Below, piece by piece: positions 17,539 through 25,588 of a DNA stretch of 64,000 nucleotides. Position numbers and translations under genes: made by a program. Every line of letters begins with the position of its first letter. Position 1 is the first letter of the stretch. Under the pieces are notes generated by a model. It saw nothing but the letters and a program-made list of their open reading frames with translations. It was not told where the DNA came from and ran no database searches. Origin of the DNA: Streptomyces griseiscabiei (GTDB lineage Bacteria > Actinomycetota > Actinomycetes > Streptomycetales > Streptomycetaceae); assembly GCF_020010925.1 (NCBI RefSeq), contig NZ_JAGJBZ010000001.1, positions 682,001 through 746,000 on the forward strand, read 5' to 3'.

Positions 17539-17760
17539 ATGCAGCAGATCAACACGAGCAAGGTGAGCCGCTGGGACCAGCACGGGCGGGAACACACCGT
17601 GCGGGTCCAGCGCTCGGGGGTGCAGCGCACGATCAGCTGCGACACCTGCGGCTGGCGCAAGGGCGCGCAGTTCCTGCCGTGGCTGAAGGCGGAGGAACAC
17701 CTCGCCGAGGCGCATCAGGCGACGGTGGACCCGACGGGGTCGTCCCGTACCGACTCGTAA
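17539..17760 (+). CDS. Small zinc-finger-like protein
   Basis: Encodes 73 aa from ATG 17539, with GGAG eight bases upstream. The core CDTCGWRKGAQF followed about 15 residues later by HLAEAH gives a C2H2-like metal-binding arrangement preceded by a beta-rich segment (EHTVRVQRSGVQRTISC). I recognise it only as a small hypothetical protein of streptomycetes. The function is unknown; nucleic-acid or protein binding is possible. Confidence 0.6.
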   Translation: MQQINTSKVSRWDQHGREHTVRVQRSGVQRTISCDTCGWRKGAQFLPWLKAEEHLAEAHQATVDPTGSSRTDS

Positions 17761-17772
17761 CGCCCCGGGCGC

Positions 17773-18204
17773 TCAGCCCAGTCGACCGAGCGCCTCGGCG
17801 ACCCGGTCCATCACACGCCGCCAGTGGGCCCGTTGGCGTTCCCGCTCCTCGGGACCCGCCATGCGCTCCTGGTGGAAGACCAGCACCGACCTGCCGCCCC
17901 CGGCCGCCGAGACGGCGACCTGGACGGTCGTGTCGCCGTAGGTGACGCGGATACGGTCACCGGGCCGGTAGCCGCGCACCTCGCCCGTGGCGCCCGAGTC
18001 GGTCTCGTACCCGGCACCCTGCTCGGGAGTGAGCCGCGCCCCGGCCCCCAGCCACAGCTCCAGCCCGCGCGGCCCGCTGATGAACTCCCATACGGCGGAG
18101 GGCGATTGGGGCAGCGTGCGGGAGACCCCGACCTGCCATCCGGCGTCCTTGGTGAGTCCGGTGGATCGACTGGATCGACTGGATCGACTGGATCGAACGG
18201 GCAT
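17773..18204 (-). CDS. SRPBCC / AHSA1-type START-domain protein
   Basis: Encodes 143 aa from ATG 18204. After an Arg/Ser-rich leader it has the AHSA1 pattern VSRTLPQSPSAVWEFISG, GYRPGDRIRVTYGD and a long C-terminal helix (HWRRVMDRVAEALGRLG). This is a ligand-binding helix-grip fold often found near small transcription factors. Residues 4-14 (RSSRSSRSSRS) are encoded by a 9-bp tandem repeat. It lies 16 bp downstream of the CGNR regulator on the same strand, so they probably share a transcript. The ligand is unknown. Confidence 0.8.
   Translation of the reverse strand: MPVRSSRSSRSSRSTGLTKDAGWQVGVSRTLPQSPSAVWEFISGPRGLELWLGAGARLTPEQGAGYETDSGATGEVRGYRPGDRIRVTYGDTTVQVAVSAAGGGRSVLVFHQERMAGPEERERQRAHWRRVMDRVAEALGRLG
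18163..18195 (-). repeat. 9-bp tandem repeat inside the AHSA1 gene
   Basis: About 3.7 copies of GGATCGACT (plus-strand sense) form an uninterrupted, in-frame microsatellite that encodes repeated Arg-Ser-Ser near the N-terminus. Copy-number change would alter length by three residues without a frameshift. Confidence 0.8.
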
Positions 18205-18220
18205 GAGGATCACCCTTTCT

Positions 18221-18889
18221 CTAGGACTTCTGCCGTACGCGGTGGGCGCGGACCTTGTGGCGGTTGCCGCAGTGCTCCATCGAGCACCAGCGGCGGCGGC
18301 CGGGGCGCGAGGTGTCGACGTAGAGGAGATGGCAGCGGTCACCGGCGCACATCCGGATCCGCTCCGCGTACGGCCCGGTGAGGAGGTCGACGGCATCGCG
18401 GGCGACGGTGGACAGCAGCTGCTCGCCGGTCGCCGTACCCGCGGCCCAGCCCCGGGTGCCGTCCGCGCCGATCGCCGGGGCGAGCGGGGGGCGGGCCGCG
18501 GCCTCGTTGACGAGGCCGAGGTCGGCGGCGTCCGCCGGGGCTATGCCCAGCTCGGGGAGCCCGGCGCCGCCGACGACACGGGAGACGACCGTACGGGTCA
18601 GCGCGTCGCGCAGCCGCCGGGCGTACGCCACGTCCTCCGCCGTGACGCGCAGGGCGAGGGGCGTGGGGGTGAGCCGGGACTGATCGGCCCATGCGACCAG
18701 GTCGTCGGGGGTGTGCAGCACCTCGAAGCGGGCCAGGGCGCCGGGGCCGCCGGTGACGAGCAGCTCCAGACACAGCGCGCCGGGATCGAACCGGTAGACG
18801 TTCCCGGAGTAGGACCGGAGCCGGATGCCACCCGCTGCCGACACTCCCGGCACCCCCTTCGCAGCCGATGCCCTGGACGTCGAACCCAT
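18221..18889 (-). CDS. CGNR zinc-finger transcription factor
   Basis: Encodes 222 aa. The C-terminal CGNR zinc finger (CAGDRCHLLYVDTSRPGRRR then WCSMEHCGNRHKVRAHR) is complete, with all four Cys and the diagnostic CGNR. The N-terminal domain is the stress-associated ABATE-like region (FDPGALCLELLVTGG). The ATG at 18889 is taken because it lies exactly in one arm of a 27-bp palindrome shared with the divergent VOC gene. There is no Shine-Dalgarno, so the transcript is probably leaderless. It probably regulates itself and the VOC gene. Confidence 0.9.
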   Translation of the reverse strand: MGSTSRASAAKGVPGVSAAGGIRLRSYSGNVYRFDPGALCLELLVTGGPGALARFEVLHTPDDLVAWADQSRLTPTPLALRVTAEDVAYARRLRDALTRTVVSRVVGGAGLPELGIAPADAADLGLVNEAAARPPLAPAIGADGTRGWAAGTATGEQLLSTVARDAVDLLTGPYAERIRMCAGDRCHLLYVDTSRPGRRRWCSMEHCGNRHKVRAHRVRQKS

Positions 18890-18913
18890 GTAACCAATAT
18901 AACCGGTTACATG
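18887..18913. promoter_or_regulatory. Bidirectional leaderless promoter/operator palindrome
   Basis: Inverted repeat CATGTAACC - AATATAACC - GGTTACATG. Each arm contains the ATG of one divergent gene (18889 minus, 18911 plus). On plus, TATAAC (18898-18903) stands seven bases before the ATG. On minus, TATATT (18901-18896) stands in the same relation to its ATG. The two -10 elements overlap. Confidence 0.7.
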
Positions 18914-19375
18914 GCTACGACCACCGCACTGAACTGGAAGCTGGTCATCGACACCCGGGACGCCCAGCCCCAGGCCGACTTCTGGGCCGCGGCGCTGGGC
19001 TACGAGGTGGAGGACCCGAGCACCCTGATCACCCACCTCCTCGCCACAGGAGACCTCCCCGAGGCCGCCGTCGCCGAGCACAACGGCCACCACGTCTTCC
19101 GCGGCTACGCCGCCGTCCGGCACCCCGACGACCCGTACGACCCCTTCACCGGCATCGGCAGGGGCCGCCGCCTGCTCTTCCAGGACGTCCCCGAAGCCAA
19201 GACGGGCAAGAACCGCCTCCACATCGACATCCACGCGGAGCCCGACGGCCTGGACACCCTGCTCGCCCGTCTGGAGACCCTCGGCGCCACCCGCGTCGAG
19301 GAGTTCGACCGAGGGCCGGCGGGACACTGGTGGGTGATGCGGGATCCGGAGGGGAACGAGTTCTGCGCGGCGTAG
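18911..19375 (+). CDS. VOC (glyoxalase-like) family protein
   Basis: Encodes 154 aa beginning at ATG 18911 with no Shine-Dalgarno and an ideal -10 seven bases upstream, so it is probably translated from a leaderless mRNA. It shows the two-module VOC pattern: N-terminal WKLVIDTRDAQPQADFWAAA and C-terminal RLHIDIHAEPDGLDTLLARL ... HWWVMRDPEGNEFCAA. Members are metal-dependent dioxygenases, isomerases, glyoxalases or drug-binding proteins; the substrate cannot be told here. It shares a divergent promoter with the CGNR regulator. Confidence 0.88.
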   Translation: MATTTALNWKLVIDTRDAQPQADFWAAALGYEVEDPSTLITHLLATGDLPEAAVAEHNGHHVFRGYAAVRHPDDPYDPFTGIGRGRRLLFQDVPEAKTGKNRLHIDIHAEPDGLDTLLARLETLGATRVEEFDRGPAGHWWVMRDPEGNEFCAA

Positions 19376-19407
19376 GCGAAGACGCGCGCCAGGGATACAC
19401 GACGACC

Positions 19408-19818
19408 ATGGGAACGTGGGGAACCGGGCCGTTCGACAGTGATCTCGCCGCGGATTTCGTCGACGCGATGGAGGGGCTGCCACCCGAGCAGGTCGTCGAG
19501 GTGCTGCGGAGGGCGCTCCAGCGTGCCGTGGACTCCGGCGACCGGGTGGACGGCGGGGACGGGGCGGAAGCCGTCGCCGCTGCCGCTCTGGTCGCCGCTC
19601 AAGTACCCGGCAGCGGCGTGGTGATCGACCCCGACGACGGGCCGAAGGAACCGCTGCCCCGGCTGCCCGTGCCCCTGCGGGCGCTGGCCCGTGAAGCGCT
19701 TCGGCGCGTCACAGGGGAGGGGTCCGAGCTTGCGCGGGGCTGGGTGGACGACGGTGATGGCCTCGCCTGGCGGAGGGAAGTGCGGTCGATCGGTGAGGGG
19801 CTGGACGCCGGCGGCTGA
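19408..19818 (+). CDS. DUF4259 domain protein
   Basis: Encodes 136 aa from ATG 19408. It begins MGTWGTGPFDSDLAADFVDA, the diagnostic start of DUF4259, a cytosolic family of unknown function found across bacteria. The length is typical. It lies 32 bp after the VOC gene on the same strand and may be co-transcribed with it. Confidence 0.88.
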   Translation: MGTWGTGPFDSDLAADFVDAMEGLPPEQVVEVLRRALQRAVDSGDRVDGGDGAEAVAAAALVAAQVPGSGVVIDPDDGPKEPLPRLPVPLRALAREALRRVTGEGSELARGWVDDGDGLAWRREVRSIGEGLDAGG

Positions 19819-19848
19819 CGACGGTCGGCACCGGAGCCGCGCACCCGT

Positions 19849-20442
19849 TCAGGCCCGCAGACCCCGCACCACCAGCTCCACCACCGCGCCGAACTGCTCC
19901 TCGATGTCCGGCTGTTGCCAGACGGGGGCGTAGGAGGGGTCGTGGAAGCGGGCGGTGGCGTGGAAGACGGCTCGGGCGGTGGTGGGGGGATCGGTGGGGG
20001 CGAAGGTGCCGGACTCGATACCGGCCCGGACGATGTGGGCCAGCTGGGCCGTCAGGTCGGCGAGGTGGGCGCCGACCGCCTCGCCGTTCTCCTCGGTGAG
20101 GACCTGGTAGGTCGCGAAGAGCTCCGGATCCTCGCCCGCCTTGCGCCGCTTGGCGTCGAAGAGGGCCGCGAGCCAGGCGCGCAGCCGGGCCTCGGGGTCG
20201 CCGTCCTCACTGGCGATCGCGGTGAGGGTCGCCGTCGTGCGGTCCAGCCAGCGCTTGGTCACCGCCTCCCGCAGCACCGCCTTCGTACGGAAGTGGCGGT
20301 AGACGCTGCCGTGGCTGACGCCGAGCGCGCGGGCCACGTCGACGACGGTGGCCTTGGCGGGCCCGTGGCGGCGCAGCACCTCCTCGGTCGCTTCGAGGAT
20401 GCGCTCGGCGGTCAGGGCCTCGGAGGCCGGTGAAGGTGACAT
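19849..20442 (-). CDS. TetR-family transcriptional regulator
   Basis: Encodes 197 aa. Residues ~10-56 form a TetR helix-turn-helix (RILEATEEVLRRHGPAKATV then VDVARALGVSHGSVYRHF), followed by an all-helical ligand domain. It lies 26 bp downstream of the aldo/keto reductase on the same strand, so the two form an operon. The 42-bp palindrome in front of that operon is its likely operator. A YbiH-like C-terminal domain is likely but not certain. Confidence 0.92.
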   Translation of the reverse strand: MSPSPASEALTAERILEATEEVLRRHGPAKATVVDVARALGVSHGSVYRHFRTKAVLREAVTKRWLDRTTATLTAIASEDGDPEARLRAWLAALFDAKRRKAGEDPELFATYQVLTEENGEAVGAHLADLTAQLAHIVRAGIESGTFAPTDPPTTARAVFHATARFHDPSYAPVWQQPDIEEQFGAVVELVVRGLRA

Positions 20443-20468
20443 GGAGGGAACCGTAACCGGGGGCGCGG

Positions 20469-21485
20469 TCAGTGTTCGCTGTCGAGGTGTGCCATCTGGG
20501 CCGCCGGGTAGCGCTCGCCCGCCGCCGCGCCGGACGGTACGGCGTCCTCGATCGCCGCGAGGTCGGCCGCGTCCAGGGTCACCTCCAGCGCGCCCAGCGC
20601 CTCGGTCAGCCGGTCCCGGCGGCGGGCCCCGACGAGCGGGACGATGTCCTCGCCGCGGGAGAGCACCCAGGCGATCGCGATCTGCGCGACCGACGCGCCC
20701 TTCTGCTCGGCGATCTTCCGCAGGGCCTCGACCAGGTCCAGGTTGTGCCGGAGGTTCTCCCCCTGGAAGCGGGGCGAGAAGCTCCGGAAGTCCCCCGCCG
20801 CCAGCTGCCGGTCGCGGGTGTAGTGGCCCGAGATCAGGCCCCGGGACAGGACTCCGTACGCCGTGACCGCGATGCCCAGCTCGCGCGCGGTCGGCAGGAT
20901 CTCGTCCTCGATGCCGCGCGAGATGAGGGAGTACTCGATCTGGAGGTCCGTGATCGGGGCGGTCGCGGCGGCGCGGCGGATCGTCTCCGCGCCGACCTCG
21001 CTCAGGCCGATGTGGCGGACGTACCCCTTCTCGACCAGTTCCGCGATCGCGCCGACCGTCTCCTCGATCGGAACGTCGGGGTCGACCCGGGCGATCCGGT
21101 AGACGTCGATGTGGTCGGTGCCGAGGCGCTGGAGGGAGTAGGCGGCGAAGTTCTTCACCGCCGCCGGGCGGCCGTCGTACCCGGACCAGGCCCCGTCCGG
21201 GTCACGCAGCGCCCCGAACTTGACGCTGGTCAGCGCCTGCTCCCGGTGGGCGGCGGGCGCGCTGCGCAGGGCCTCGCCGATCAGCAGTTCGTTGTGGCCC
21301 ATCGCGTAGAAGTCGCCCGTGTCCAGCAGGGTCACACCGGCGTCGAGGGCCGCGTGGATCGTCGCGACGGACTCGGTCCGGTCGGCCTCTCCGTACAGCG
21401 CGGACATGCCCATGCAGCCGAGGCCGAGGGCGGAGACCTGGGGGCCGGTGGAGCCGAGGGTGCGGGTCCGCATCGTGTTCGTCAT
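20469..21485 (-). CDS. Aldo/keto reductase
   Basis: Encodes 338 aa, a TIM-barrel NADPH-dependent oxidoreductase of the general aldehyde/ketone type. It contains LDTGDFYAMGHNELLIGEAL (catalytic Asp and Tyr), a Lys in ALTSVKFG and the C-terminal NADP motif GARRRDRLTEALGAL. Where most relatives have Gln-His-Arg the protein reads YRIARVDPDVPIEETVG, so the catalytic His appears to be Ala. ATG 21485 is used, with GGTGG upstream; ATG 21473 is possible. It is the first gene of an operon with the TetR regulator. Confidence 0.9.
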   Translation of the reverse strand: MTNTMRTRTLGSTGPQVSALGLGCMGMSALYGEADRTESVATIHAALDAGVTLLDTGDFYAMGHNELLIGEALRSAPAAHREQALTSVKFGALRDPDGAWSGYDGRPAAVKNFAAYSLQRLGTDHIDVYRIARVDPDVPIEETVGAIAELVEKGYVRHIGLSEVGAETIRRAAATAPITDLQIEYSLISRGIEDEILPTARELGIAVTAYGVLSRGLISGHYTRDRQLAAGDFRSFSPRFQGENLRHNLDLVEALRKIAEQKGASVAQIAIAWVLSRGEDIVPLVGARRRDRLTEALGALEVTLDAADLAAIEDAVPSGAAAGERYPAAQMAHLDSEH

Positions 21486-21497
21486 ACGTCCACCATG

Positions 21498-21539
21498 ACA
21501 TGACAGCTGACAGATTTCAATATCTGTCAGCTGTCATGT
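21498..21539. promoter_or_regulatory. Perfect 18-bp inverted repeat upstream of the AKR-TetR operon
   Basis: ACATGACAGCTGACAGAT and its exact complement are separated by TTCAAT, 13 bp upstream of the AKR start. Repeated TGTCA units and AT content higher than the surroundings suggest a TetR operator. Because it also follows the DUF4394 gene stop (21558), a terminator role is possible. Confidence 0.6.
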
Positions 21540-21557
21540 GTCAGCACCTGGGTGTGA

Positions 21558-22538
21558 TCACCCCTGCCGCAGCGGTATCGCCAGGTCCACCACCTGCCGC
21601 CCCTTCGGGAAGGCGCCCATCGGACTCGCCTTCCCCGTCAGGAGGTCGACGCCGAAGAGGCGCTTCCCCGTCACCGCGTACCCGGCGTTCATCCCGCTCC
21701 CCGCCGAGCCGTAGATGTCGAATCCGGAGTCCGCCGGGGCGTCGGCGCCGAGGCCGCCGGTGGGCGCGAGGCTGCCCGCGTTGGCCGGGGACTGGAGCGA
21801 CACCCGGTCCCGGGCGGTGTCGAGGTCGAAGAGGGTGGTCGCCGTCGCGGCGTCGAGGTCGTTGTTCGTGTACGCCGCCCCGGTCACCCCCCGGGCCGTG
21901 ACACCGGCCGTGGCGGGCGGGACCGGCGGGTCGGTCAGCGTGCCGTCGACGGCCGTGGTGCCGGCGGCCGGGGCGCCCTGGGCGTCGTCGAGGTTGTGGC
22001 GGAGGTTCTGGCCGGTGTCGCTGATCACCCGGAGACGGTTGGCGGCGGGGTTGAAGTCCACCCCGTACGCCGTGCCCCGGAGGGCGACCGTGAGCTGGGA
22101 GACCTTGGTGGCCTTGGCGCCCACCTCGCGGATCGTGTAGACGCCGCCCTTGTCGCCGACGCCGTACAGCTTGCTGTTCTGGACGCGGTAGTCGATGCCG
22201 ACGAGCTTCGTGTCGCCCCTCAGGCCGCCGATCCGGCCCAGCGGGGCGACGGCGCCCGGCCTGTCGACGCGGAAGACGACGAGCCGCTGATCGGCGGTGA
22301 GACCGACCGCCTTCAGCCGGGCGGGCACCTTCGCCCCGCCGGCGCCCAGGACGCCGCCCTTGGCCTCGACGCCGGCCCCGGGACCGGCCGTCCCGTCCTC
22401 CGACGACCCGGACGACGCCGACGTCCCGGACGACGCCGACGACCCGGACGATCCGCCCAGCGCCCCCGCCCCGACCGCGCCGACCGTGCCGATCGCCACC
22501 GTCATCGTGAGTACGCCGATAATCGCTTGCTTGCGCAT
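21558..22538 (-). CDS. Secreted DUF4394 domain protein
   Basis: Encodes 326 aa from ATG 22538. A signal peptide (MRKQAIIGVLTMTVAIGTVG) is followed by a Ser/Gly-rich linker. A DUF4394 beta-propeller-like region follows, with repeated motifs such as LVGIDYRVQNSKLYGVGDKG, YGVDFNPAANRLRVISDTGQ and TTLFDLDTARDRVSLQSPAN. The family is extracellular and of unknown function. The Ser-rich linker is encoded by repeated GACGA units at 22400-22460. Confidence 0.88.
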   Translation of the reverse strand: MRKQAIIGVLTMTVAIGTVGAVGAGALGGSSGSSASSGTSASSGSSEDGTAGPGAGVEAKGGVLGAGGAKVPARLKAVGLTADQRLVVFRVDRPGAVAPLGRIGGLRGDTKLVGIDYRVQNSKLYGVGDKGGVYTIREVGAKATKVSQLTVALRGTAYGVDFNPAANRLRVISDTGQNLRHNLDDAQGAPAAGTTAVDGTLTDPPVPPATAGVTARGVTGAAYTNNDLDAATATTLFDLDTARDRVSLQSPANAGSLAPTGGLGADAPADSGFDIYGSAGSGMNAGYAVTGKRLFGVDLLTGKASPMGAFPKGRQVVDLAIPLRQG

Positions 22539-22718
22539 GTACGCCCCCGTGAAACCGAGCGGCCCGCCCCCTGCGGGCCGTATGACCTCTCCTTCGGCGC
22601 GGGGAAGGGCCCGGATTGGTGGGTCGTACGGGAAATTTCCGGGAACGGGGCGGGAACGGACCAAGCCTCCCTGTCATTCCGTTGGACACCATTCGTCCGC
22701 TCTCGGACAATTCGAGGG

Positions 22719-23834
22719 GTGAGCATACGTATCGCCACCTTCAACGCCGAGAACCTCTTCCGCCGGCCGACGGTGTTCGGCCTCGACGACGACGAGCGGC
22801 GCAAGGAGATCCTGGACGACTTCACCGAACTGGTCGCTCTCCTCGGCAAGGAGATCTACCAGGAGGCGGACAAGGCGCGGATCGCCGAGCTGATCGTGAA
22901 GCACGACGCACAGGACTCGAACGCGGGCAGCCGCCGCCCGTTCTACGTCAACCAGCCCCGGGGCGGCGCCAAGCTCTACACCGTGTCCACGGCCGGCGGC
23001 CCGCCCGTCAAGGTCGTCGCCAAGGGCCGGGCGAAGTGGTCCGGTTGGGCCGAGCTGGTGCGGGGCGACATCCGCTGGGACGCGGTGGAGAACACCGCCC
23101 GGGTGATGGCCGAGATCGACGCGGACATCCTGCTCGTGGTCGAGGTGGAGGACCGGCTCACCCTGGACCGCTTCAACACCCAGGTGCTGGGCGGCACGGC
23201 CGGGCACGACCCGTACCCGTTCAATCTGCTCGTCGACGGCAACGACAGCCGGGGCATCGACGTCGGCATCCTCAGCCGCTTCCCGGTCACCTCCGTGCGG
23301 TCGCACATCTTCGACCTCGGCGACAACGGCACCCCGGTCTTCAGCCGGGACTGCCCCGAGTTCGAGGTGGAGGTGGGCGGCGAGCCGCTGTGGATCCTCG
23401 GCAACCACTTCAAGAGCAAGGGCTTCGGCAAGGCCTCCGAGAACGACAGGCGCCGCAAGGCCCAGGCGAAGCGGGTCAGGGAGATCTACGAGGCCGCCCT
23501 CACCCGCTCCTCACGCGTCGTGGTCGCCGGCGACCTCAACGACTCGCTCGCCAGCCCCCCGATCAGGCTCCTCCTCGACGCGGGCCTGCGCGAGGCCATG
23601 ACCCACGACAGCTACGGCGCCCAGCCCCCGGGCACCCACGGCACCGGCAAGCGCGACGAGCAGAAGCTCGACTACCTCATGTTCAGCCCGGAGTTGTGGG
23701 ACCGGGTGACGCATGTGGGCGTGGAGCGCCGGGGCATCTGGGCCCCGAGGACCTTCGAGTCCTTCACCACGGTCACCTCGAAGGCCGACCAGGCCTCGGA
23801 CCACGCGGCCCTCTTCGCCGACCTGGACCTGTGA
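22719..23834 (+). CDS. Endonuclease/exonuclease/phosphatase (EEP) family hydrolase
   Basis: Encodes 371 aa beginning at GTG 22719. EEP-fold motifs occur in order: RIATFNAENLF (Asn), DILLVVEVED (catalytic Glu), GNHFKSKG, VVAGDLNDS (Asp/Asn pair) and a C-terminal SDHAALFADLDL (Asp-His). It has no signal peptide. Relatives hydrolyse DNA or phosphoester substrates with Mg2+; the substrate is not evident. It is divergent from the DUF4394 gene across a 180-bp gap. Confidence 0.88.
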   Translation: MSIRIATFNAENLFRRPTVFGLDDDERRKEILDDFTELVALLGKEIYQEADKARIAELIVKHDAQDSNAGSRRPFYVNQPRGGAKLYTVSTAGGPPVKVVAKGRAKWSGWAELVRGDIRWDAVENTARVMAEIDADILLVVEVEDRLTLDRFNTQVLGGTAGHDPYPFNLLVDGNDSRGIDVGILSRFPVTSVRSHIFDLGDNGTPVFSRDCPEFEVEVGGEPLWILGNHFKSKGFGKASENDRRRKAQAKRVREIYEAALTRSSRVVVAGDLNDSLASPPIRLLLDAGLREAMTHDSYGAQPPGTHGTGKRDEQKLDYLMFSPELWDRVTHVGVERRGIWAPRTFESFTTVTSKADQASDHAALFADLDL

Positions 23835-23888
23835 CGGCCCCTGCGAAACGCCGGGTTCCCCGCACCCCGAGGGGCCGAAGGCCCTTGA

Positions 23889-23909
23889 AGGGGCGCGGGG
23901 AACTGCGCG
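23889..23909 (-). repeat. Dispersed GC-rich repeat, copy 2
   Basis: Exact 21-bp reverse-orientation copy of the core seen at 10912, located between the convergent EEP and glyS genes. A conserved flank (GATCAGCCACGA) follows it. It may serve as a bidirectional terminator. Confidence 0.75.
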
Positions 23910-23975
23910 ATCAGCCACGACTAACCCGCGGCCGGCCATCAACCCGAGCCAGGCAGACGCTGACCCGGAAAACGC

Positions 23976-25358
23976 CTAGGCGCCGACCAACCGACCCGCG
24001 AGGTAACCCTCGATCTGGTCGAGAGACACCCGCTCCTGCTTCATCGAGTCCCGCTCCCGCACGGTCACCGCGTTGTCGTCGAGCGTGTCGAAGTCCACGG
24101 TCACGCAGTACGGCGTACCGATCTCGTCCTGGCGACGGTACCGGCGCCCGATCGCACCCGCGTCGTCGAAGTCGATGTTCCAGTTCTGCCGCAGCGCCGC
24201 CGCGAGGCCCTTGGCCTTCGGGGACAGCTCGGGGTTGCGGGAGAGCGGGAGCACCGCGACCTTCACCGGCGCGATGCGGTGGTCGAGCCGCAGCACCGTG
24301 CGCTTCTCCAGCTTGCCCTTGGCGTTGGGCGCCTCGTCCTCGTTGTACGCGTCGAGCAGGAACGCCAGCATCGTGCGGCCGACACCGGCGGCGGGCTCGA
24401 TGACGAACGGCGTGTAGCGCTCGCTGGACTCCTGGTCGTAGTACGACAGGTCCTGGCCGGAGGCCTTGGAGTGCGCGGAGAGGTCGAAGTCGGTGCGGTT
24501 GGCGACGCCCTCCAGCTCACCCCACTCGTTGCCGCCGAACTGGAAGCGGTACTCGATGTCGGCGGTGCGCTTGGAGTAGTGGGAGAGCTTCTCCTGCGGG
24601 TGGTCGTACCACCGCATGTTCTCCTCGCGCATGCCGAGGCCGGTGTACCAGTTCCACCGCTCCTGCATCCAGTACTCCTGCCACTTCTCGTCCTCGCCCG
24701 GCTTGACGAAGAACTCCATCTCCATCTGCTCGAACTCGCGGGTGCGGAAGATGAAGTTGCCGGGCGTGATCTCGTTGCGGAAGGACTTGCCCATCTGGGC
24801 GATGCCGAACGGCGGCTTGCGGCGCGAGGTGGTCTGCACCTGGGCGAAGTTGGTGAAGATGCCCTGGGCGGTCTCGGGGCGCAGATAGGCGACGGAGCCG
24901 GTGTCCTGCGTGGGGCCGAGGTGCGTGGAGAGCAGACCCGAGAACTGCTTGGGCTCGGTGAACTGGCCCTTCGTACCGCAGTTGGGGCAGTTGACGTCCG
25001 CGAGGCCGTTCTCCGGCAGGCGGCCCTTCTTCGCCTCGTACGCCTCCTCCAGGTGGTCCGCGCGGAACCGCTTGTGGCAGGAGGTGCACTCGGTGAGCGG
25101 GTCGGAGAAGGTGGCGACGTGGCCGGAGGCGACCCAGACCTCGGGGGCCAGGATGACGGACGAGTCGATACCGACCACGTCCTCGCGCGACGTCACCATG
25201 TAGCGCCACCACTGACGCTTGATGTTCTCCTTGAGCTCGACACCCAGCGGTCCGTAGTCCCAGGCGGCACGCTGGCCGCCGTAGATCTCGCTGCACGGGA
25301 ATACGAAGCCACGGCGCTTGCTCAGGCTGACGATGGTGTCGATCTTGTCGGCGGCCAC
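23976..25358 (-). CDS. glyS: Glycyl-tRNA synthetase (dimeric class II)
   Basis: Charges tRNA-Gly with glycine. It has 460 aa, the normal length for the alpha2 bacterial type. It starts at GTG 25358 with AGAGAG upstream. Class II motifs are visible: [20 protein letters not shown] (motif 2) and [20 protein letters not shown] (motif 3). A CxxC pair (CTSCHKRF and CPNCGTKG) probably binds zinc in the insertion. The C-terminal anticodon-binding domain includes [13 protein letters not shown] and VTVDFDTL. It is a single gene between convergent EEP and divergent znuA. Confidence 0.97.
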   Translation of the reverse strand: MAADKIDTIVSLSKRRGFVFPCSEIYGGQRAAWDYGPLGVELKENIKRQWWRYMVTSREDVVGIDSSVILAPEVWVASGHVATFSDPLTECTSCHKRFRADHLEEAYEAKKGRLPENGLADVNCPNCGTKGQFTEPKQFSGLLSTHLGPTQDTGSVAYLRPETAQGIFTNFAQVQTTSRRKPPFGIAQMGKSFRNEITPGNFIFRTREFEQMEMEFFVKPGEDEKWQEYWMQERWNWYTGLGMREENMRWYDHPQEKLSHYSKRTADIEYRFQFGGNEWGELEGVANRTDFDLSAHSKASGQDLSYYDQESSERYTPFVIEPAAGVGRTMLAFLLDAYNEDEAPNAKGKLEKRTVLRLDHRIAPVKVAVLPLSRNPELSPKAKGLAAALRQNWNIDFDDAGAIGRRYRRQDEIGTPYCVTVDFDTLDDNAVTVRERDSMKQERVSLDQIEGYLAGRLVGA

Positions 25359-25548
25359 GGTGCTCTCTTCATTACGACGACGGGCGACGAAGCGATGCGC
25401 CCCTGGAGGGAAGCGAACGCGCTTCAGAGCGAATGCTTCAGATTACCGGCGGGGCCTGCCCTCCGATCAAATCGGTTCGGAGAAGGAGACGGACGGAGAG
25501 GGCCGAGACTCGGACAAAGGCCTTACCAAGGGCTTACCACCTGGCTTG

Positions 25549-25588
25549 TTGACAATCGTTTCCAGATAAGATGAAAATGACTGTCATG
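25549..25588 (+). promoter_or_regulatory. znuA promoter with Zur box
   Basis: A consensus -35 (TTGACA, 25549-25554) is followed after 18 bp by GAAAAT. The sequence TGAAAATGACTGTCATG (25572-25588) resembles the Streptomyces Zur box (TGAAAATGATTTTCA-like). It covers the -10 and the likely start, so zinc-bound Zur would block transcription. Confidence 0.65.
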
